DNA from: JAHEYF01 sp045805185
GTDB taxonomy: Bacteria > Bacteroidota > Bacteroidia > B-17B0 > Aurantibacillaceae
Assembly (NCBI GenBank): GCA_045805185.1
Contig: JBJMLS010000268.1
Location: 1-7,601, forward strand
Length of the DNA stretch: 7,601 nucleotides
Direction: 5' to 3'
Position numbers and translations under genes: made by a program. The stretch's first letter is position 1. Each line of letters opens with the position of its first letter. The notes under the pieces were generated by a model. The model saw nothing but the letters and a program-made list of their open reading frames with translations, was not told the DNA's origin and did no database searches. Shown piece by piece: positions 5,058 to 7,601 of this stretch.

Positions 5058-6488
5058 TCAGGTAAGTTGTGGCTCTGGTTTTGGTGAACTTGCAGTTTTT
5101 ATTCTTTCGATCAGCGCCATCATTTCTCCTTCCATTACCGGCTTGTTGTTCACATAAGCGACACCCTTCATGTGACAAATGCCCCTGCGGATCGGCGTAA
5201 GCAGCTTCAGGCTGAATACGATCGTATCACCTGGCACAACGCGTTGCTTGAATTTCACTCCGTCTATTTTCATAAAATAAGTGAGGTAATTTTCCGGGTC
5301 GGGAACTGTTGTCAGCACGAGAATTCCCCCGCATTGCGCCATGGCCTCAATCAGCATAACGCCAGGCATTACCGGTTCTCCGGGAAAATGTCCCTTGAAG
5401 AACTCTTCATTCAGCGTAACATTCTTCACTCCGATCACGTGCTCAGGTCCAATGTCCATGATCTTATCGATCAGCAGCATTGGCTGGCGATGCGGAAGGA
5501 TCTTCATAATGTCTACAATGTTGTAAACGGGAGGGGCTGATAGGTCAACCTTAGGGTAATCTTTTTCGGTTTTCTCTTTTTTGATCAGCTCTTTTATTTT
5601 TTTTGCGAAGGACACATTGCCTGCATGACCCGGACGAGCCGCAAGTACATGGATCTTCATCGGTTTTCCAACAAGGGCAAGATCGCCGACAATATCAAGC
5701 AATTTATGACGCGCCGGCTCATTGTAATAATGAAGCTGCGTATTGTTCAGGACGCCTTTTCCTTTTACTTCTACGTGCTCCTTATTGAATACTTTCTTCA
5801 GGTGATCAAGCCTGTCCTTTGGAACTTCTTTATCCACCAGCACAATGGCGTTATCGAGGTCGCCTCCTTTGATCAGGTTATGCGCAAGCAAAGCTTCCAG
5901 CTCATGAAGAAAAACGAAAGTACGGCAGCGCGCGATCTCATTCTTAAATTCCCCTACCTGGTACATGGATGCGTGTTGCGTTCCTAATACATCGGAATTA
6001 TAATCCACCATTACGGTCACCCGGAAAGTATCCTGTGGTACGGCAAGCATTTCAACTTTTTTAACCGGATCCTCGTAAGTAAGGTTATCTTTCAATTCAA
6101 AATAATCGCGCTCCGCTTGTTGTTCAACGATCCCGGCGGCTTCCAGCGCTTCAATGAATTTAACCGAGCTTCCGTCCATGATCGGCATTTCAGGAGCGTC
6201 GATCTGGATGAGGCAATTATCGATCTCTAGTCCAACCAGTGCAGCCAACACGTGCTCGGTCGTATGAACACGCACCCCGTTCTTCTCGAGCGTGGTCCCC
6301 CGCGAAGTGTCCACAACGAGGTCGACATCCGCATCAATAATGGGTTGTCCTTCCACATCCACCCGCTGGAATTTATACCAGTGGTTCTCAGGCGCCGGAT
6401 TAAAGGTGATCGTTACTTTCTTTCCTGTATGCAGGCCAACTCCTGTAAGCGATACCGGGTTGCTGATGGTTCTTTGTTTGCTGCTCAT
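5058..6488 (-). CDS. lpxC-fabZ: Bifunctional UDP-3-O-acyl-GlcNAc deacetylase / 3-hydroxyacyl-ACP dehydratase (LpxC-FabZ fusion)
   Basis: One 476-residue chain joins two enzymes. LpxC (about 1-300) is the zinc deacetylase of the committed second step of lipid A synthesis: the zinc ligands are H79 (TTEHVLAAL), H261 and D265 (HKLLDIVGD), E78 is the general base, and H288 in RPGHAGN is the catalytic acid. After a charged linker (about 300-317) comes FabZ (about 318-465), which dehydrates 3-hydroxyacyl-ACP in fatty acid elongation: PHRQPMLLID at 332-341, and GHFPGEPVMPG at 366-376, with catalytic H367 and E381 fourteen residues apart as in stand-alone FabZ. All active-site residues are present, so both halves should work. 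This fusion is known from Bacteroidota and is natural, not an assembly error. It balances use of 3-hydroxyacyl-ACP between lipid A and phospholipid. It begins 21 bp after lpxD and ends 3 bp before lpxA. Confidence 0.97.
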   Translation of the reverse strand: MSSKQRTISNPVSLTGVGLHTGKKVTITFNPAPENHWYKFQRVDVEGQPIIDADVDLVVDTSRGTTLEKNGVRVHTTEHVLAALVGLEIDNCLIQIDAPEMPIMDGSSVKFIEALEAAGIVEQQAERDYFELKDNLTYEDPVKKVEMLAVPQDTFRVTVMVDYNSDVLGTQHASMYQVGEFKNEIARCRTFVFLHELEALLAHNLIKGGDLDNAIVLVDKEVPKDRLDHLKKVFNKEHVEVKGKGVLNNTQLHYYNEPARHKLLDIVGDLALVGKPMKIHVLAARPGHAGNVSFAKKIKELIKKEKTEKDYPKVDLSAPPVYNIVDIMKILPHRQPMLLIDKIMDIGPEHVIGVKNVTLNEEFFKGHFPGEPVMPGVMLIEAMAQCGGILVLTTVPDPENYLTYFMKIDGVKFKQRVVPGDTIVFSLKLLTPIRRGICHMKGVAYVNNKPVMEGEMMALIERIKTASSPKPEPQLT

Positions 6489-6509
6489 TTAATCTGTAAG
6501 GATATGCGG

Positions 6510-7541
6510 TTATTTTTCTACTGCTTTTTTTTCGAGTTCACGGATCCGGTCATTCAGCTTAGGAAGATTCCTGAATAATACATAGCTGCGCTTGTATTCA
6601 CCAATATTAAATGCAGGCGATCCCTGAACGATCTCATCTGTTTTATTAATATCCGATCCAATTCCCGACTGCCCGGCGATCTTAACGCCGTCCGCGATCT
6701 TCAAATGCCCGGCAACTCCAACCTGGGCGCCGATCATGCAGTTCTTCCCTACTTTAGTAGAACCTGCGACACCGGTTTGACCCGCAATTACCGTATGCTC
6801 GCCAACTTCCGCGTTGTGCGCGATCTGCACAAGATTATCCAGCTTCACTCCTTTACGCAAAATAGTTGAGCCTAAGGTTGCACGATCGATCGAGGTATTT
6901 GATCCGACTTCCACATTATCTTCAATAATAACATTCCCGAGCTGCGGTACTTTCGTATAACTGGTGCTTCCCGGAGCAAAACCGAAACCGTCGCTTCCGA
7001 TTACCGTGCTCGCATGGATCATGCAATTCTTACCGATCACACAATCGTGGTAGATCTTTACGCCGGAAAAAAGAGTAGTGTTGTCATCAATACTAACGTT
7101 ATCGCCGATATAACACTGGGGATATATTTTTACATTATTGCCGATCCTGACATTTTCCCCGAGATAAGCGAATGCGCCAATGTAACAATCTTCGCCGTGT
7201 TTTGCAGTCGGACTGATAAACACCGGCTGCTCGATTCCTTTCTTAGCGCTTTTTACTTCCTGGTACATTTCCAGTAATTTCGCAAAGCACTCGTAGGCGT
7301 TATCTACGCGGACAAGCGTACATCCCGGCTTTATGGGTTTATCAAGCGCCAGATCCCTGTTAACAATAACAATTGATGCGTCTGTTGAATAAATATAATT
7401 GGTGTAATGAGGGTTTGCAAGAAAGGACAGGGTCTTCGGCTTTCCTTCTTCGATCTTGGAAAAATTAATTACAGTTGCATCGGGATTCCCCTCGATGGTT
7501 CCATTGAGCAGTGCAGCAATTTGCTTTGCAGAAAATTCCAT
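6510..7541 (-). CDS. lpxD: UDP-3-O-(3-hydroxyacyl)glucosamine N-acyltransferase
   Basis: LpxD performs the third step of lipid A synthesis, adding a second 3-hydroxyacyl chain from ACP to the 2-amino group of UDP-3-O-acyl-glucosamine. The 343 residues comprise an N-terminal uridine-binding domain (about 1-100, MEFSAKQIAALLNG at the start), a long left-handed beta-helix of hexapeptide repeats (about 108-305), and a C-terminal helix (about 315-343) that in homologues contacts ACP. H242 in QIAHNAEVG matches the catalytic H239 of E. coli, H279 in AGH matches H276, and GSDGFGFAP at 182-190 is a family signature. Length matches E. coli (341). It is the first lpx gene of the operon visible here, 21 bp ahead of lpxC-fabZ. 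The start is supported by the conserved N-terminus, but upstream of it lies a promoter-like element unusually close to the ATG. Confidence 0.97.
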   Translation of the reverse strand: MEFSAKQIAALLNGTIEGNPDATVINFSKIEEGKPKTLSFLANPHYTNYIYSTDASIVIVNRDLALDKPIKPGCTLVRVDNAYECFAKLLEMYQEVKSAKKGIEQPVFISPTAKHGEDCYIGAFAYLGENVRIGNNVKIYPQCYIGDNVSIDDNTTLFSGVKIYHDCVIGKNCMIHASTVIGSDGFGFAPGSTSYTKVPQLGNVIIEDNVEVGSNTSIDRATLGSTILRKGVKLDNLVQIAHNAEVGEHTVIAGQTGVAGSTKVGKNCMIGAQVGVAGHLKIADGVKIAGQSGIGSDINKTDEIVQGSPAFNIGEYKRSYVLFRNLPKLNDRIRELEKKAVEK

Positions 7542-7545
7542 TCCT

Positions 7546-7553
7546 CAAATATA
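7546..7553 (-). promoter_or_regulatory. Possible -7 promoter element directly in front of lpxD
   Basis: On the minus strand this reads TATATTTG, a full match to TAnnTTTG, but it ends only 4 bp before the lpxD ATG. If used, the transcript would begin at or next to the start codon, i.e. leaderless. No -33 TTG is found at the normal spacing. The sequence is A/T-rich, so the match may be chance, with the real promoter lying beyond the window. Confidence 0.3.
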
Positions 7554-7561
7554 ACTAAAAT

Positions 7562-7601
7562 ATGAATTACCGGTGGCTAAAACGGCGGGAATTTTGGGCT
7601 G
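7562..7601 (+). other. Possible start of a divergent gene at the right edge
   Basis: An ATG at 7562, preceded by A/T-rich AACTAAAAT, opens a frame of 13 codons (MNYRWLKRREFWA) to the window end. The A/T-rich lead-in fits translation starts in this phylum. However, the opposite strand also has an open frame, from the window edge to a TGA at 7545-7547 (ending NSYFSYI), which could instead be the tail of a gene upstream of lpxD. The stretch is too short to choose or to name a product. Confidence 0.2.

Noticed and set aside
5058..6488. Frameshift or assembly error joining lpxC and fabZ
   Set aside because: The linker is continuous and in frame, both domains are complete, and the fusion is normal in Bacteroidota.
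1..7601. Defence system, prophage, transposon or biosynthetic island
   Set aside because: All genes but the LRR protein and the orphan ATPase are standard housekeeping genes; no transposase, integrase, toxin or effector is seen.

Overview
The window looks like a chromosomal housekeeping segment from a member of the Bacteroidota. Three things point there: a single-chain LpxC-FabZ fusion, which is typical of that phylum, inside an lpxD-lpxC/fabZ-lpxA cluster; a -7 promoter element of the Bacteroidota form TAnnTTTG in front of atpD; and start sites preceded by A/T-rich sequence instead of strong Shine-Dalgarno sites. I cannot fix the genus from sequence alone.

Layout. The left edge holds the first 186 codons of atpD (F1 ATP synthase beta subunit) on the minus strand, running off the window. 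It diverges from ribF (bifunctional riboflavin kinase/FAD synthetase, TTG start, plus strand). The 138-bp gap between them carries a consensus promoter for atpD, a weaker one for ribF, and a perfect 16-bp palindrome midway. Ten bases after ribF lies a small exported leucine-rich-repeat protein, best started at a GTG that gives a clean signal peptide; a hairpin plus T-tract overlaps its stop codon. A 231-bp convergent gap with relics of an imperfect repeat follows.

The rest is on the minus strand. In transcription order from the right: lpxD, lpxC-fabZ, lpxA and an orphan ABC ATPase, with gaps of 21, 3 and 3 bp, so almost certainly one operon. Then come a 16-bp tandem repeat (about eight units, nearly free of G in the transcribed sense) and ltaE (low-specificity L-threonine aldolase). 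LpxA, LpxC and LpxD catalyse the first three committed steps of lipid A synthesis. FabZ dehydrates the same 3-hydroxyacyl-ACP pool used by LpxA and LpxD, so the operon places both branches of that pool under one transcript. The ABC ATPase has no permease beside it and its partner is unknown.

I found no mobile element, CRISPR array, RNA gene or clearly new multi-gene system. The most interesting items are the G-free tandem repeat between the lpx operon and ltaE, the ABC ATPase with unusual Q- and H-loops, the palindrome in the atpD/ribF gap, and a possible leaderless lpxD transcript.
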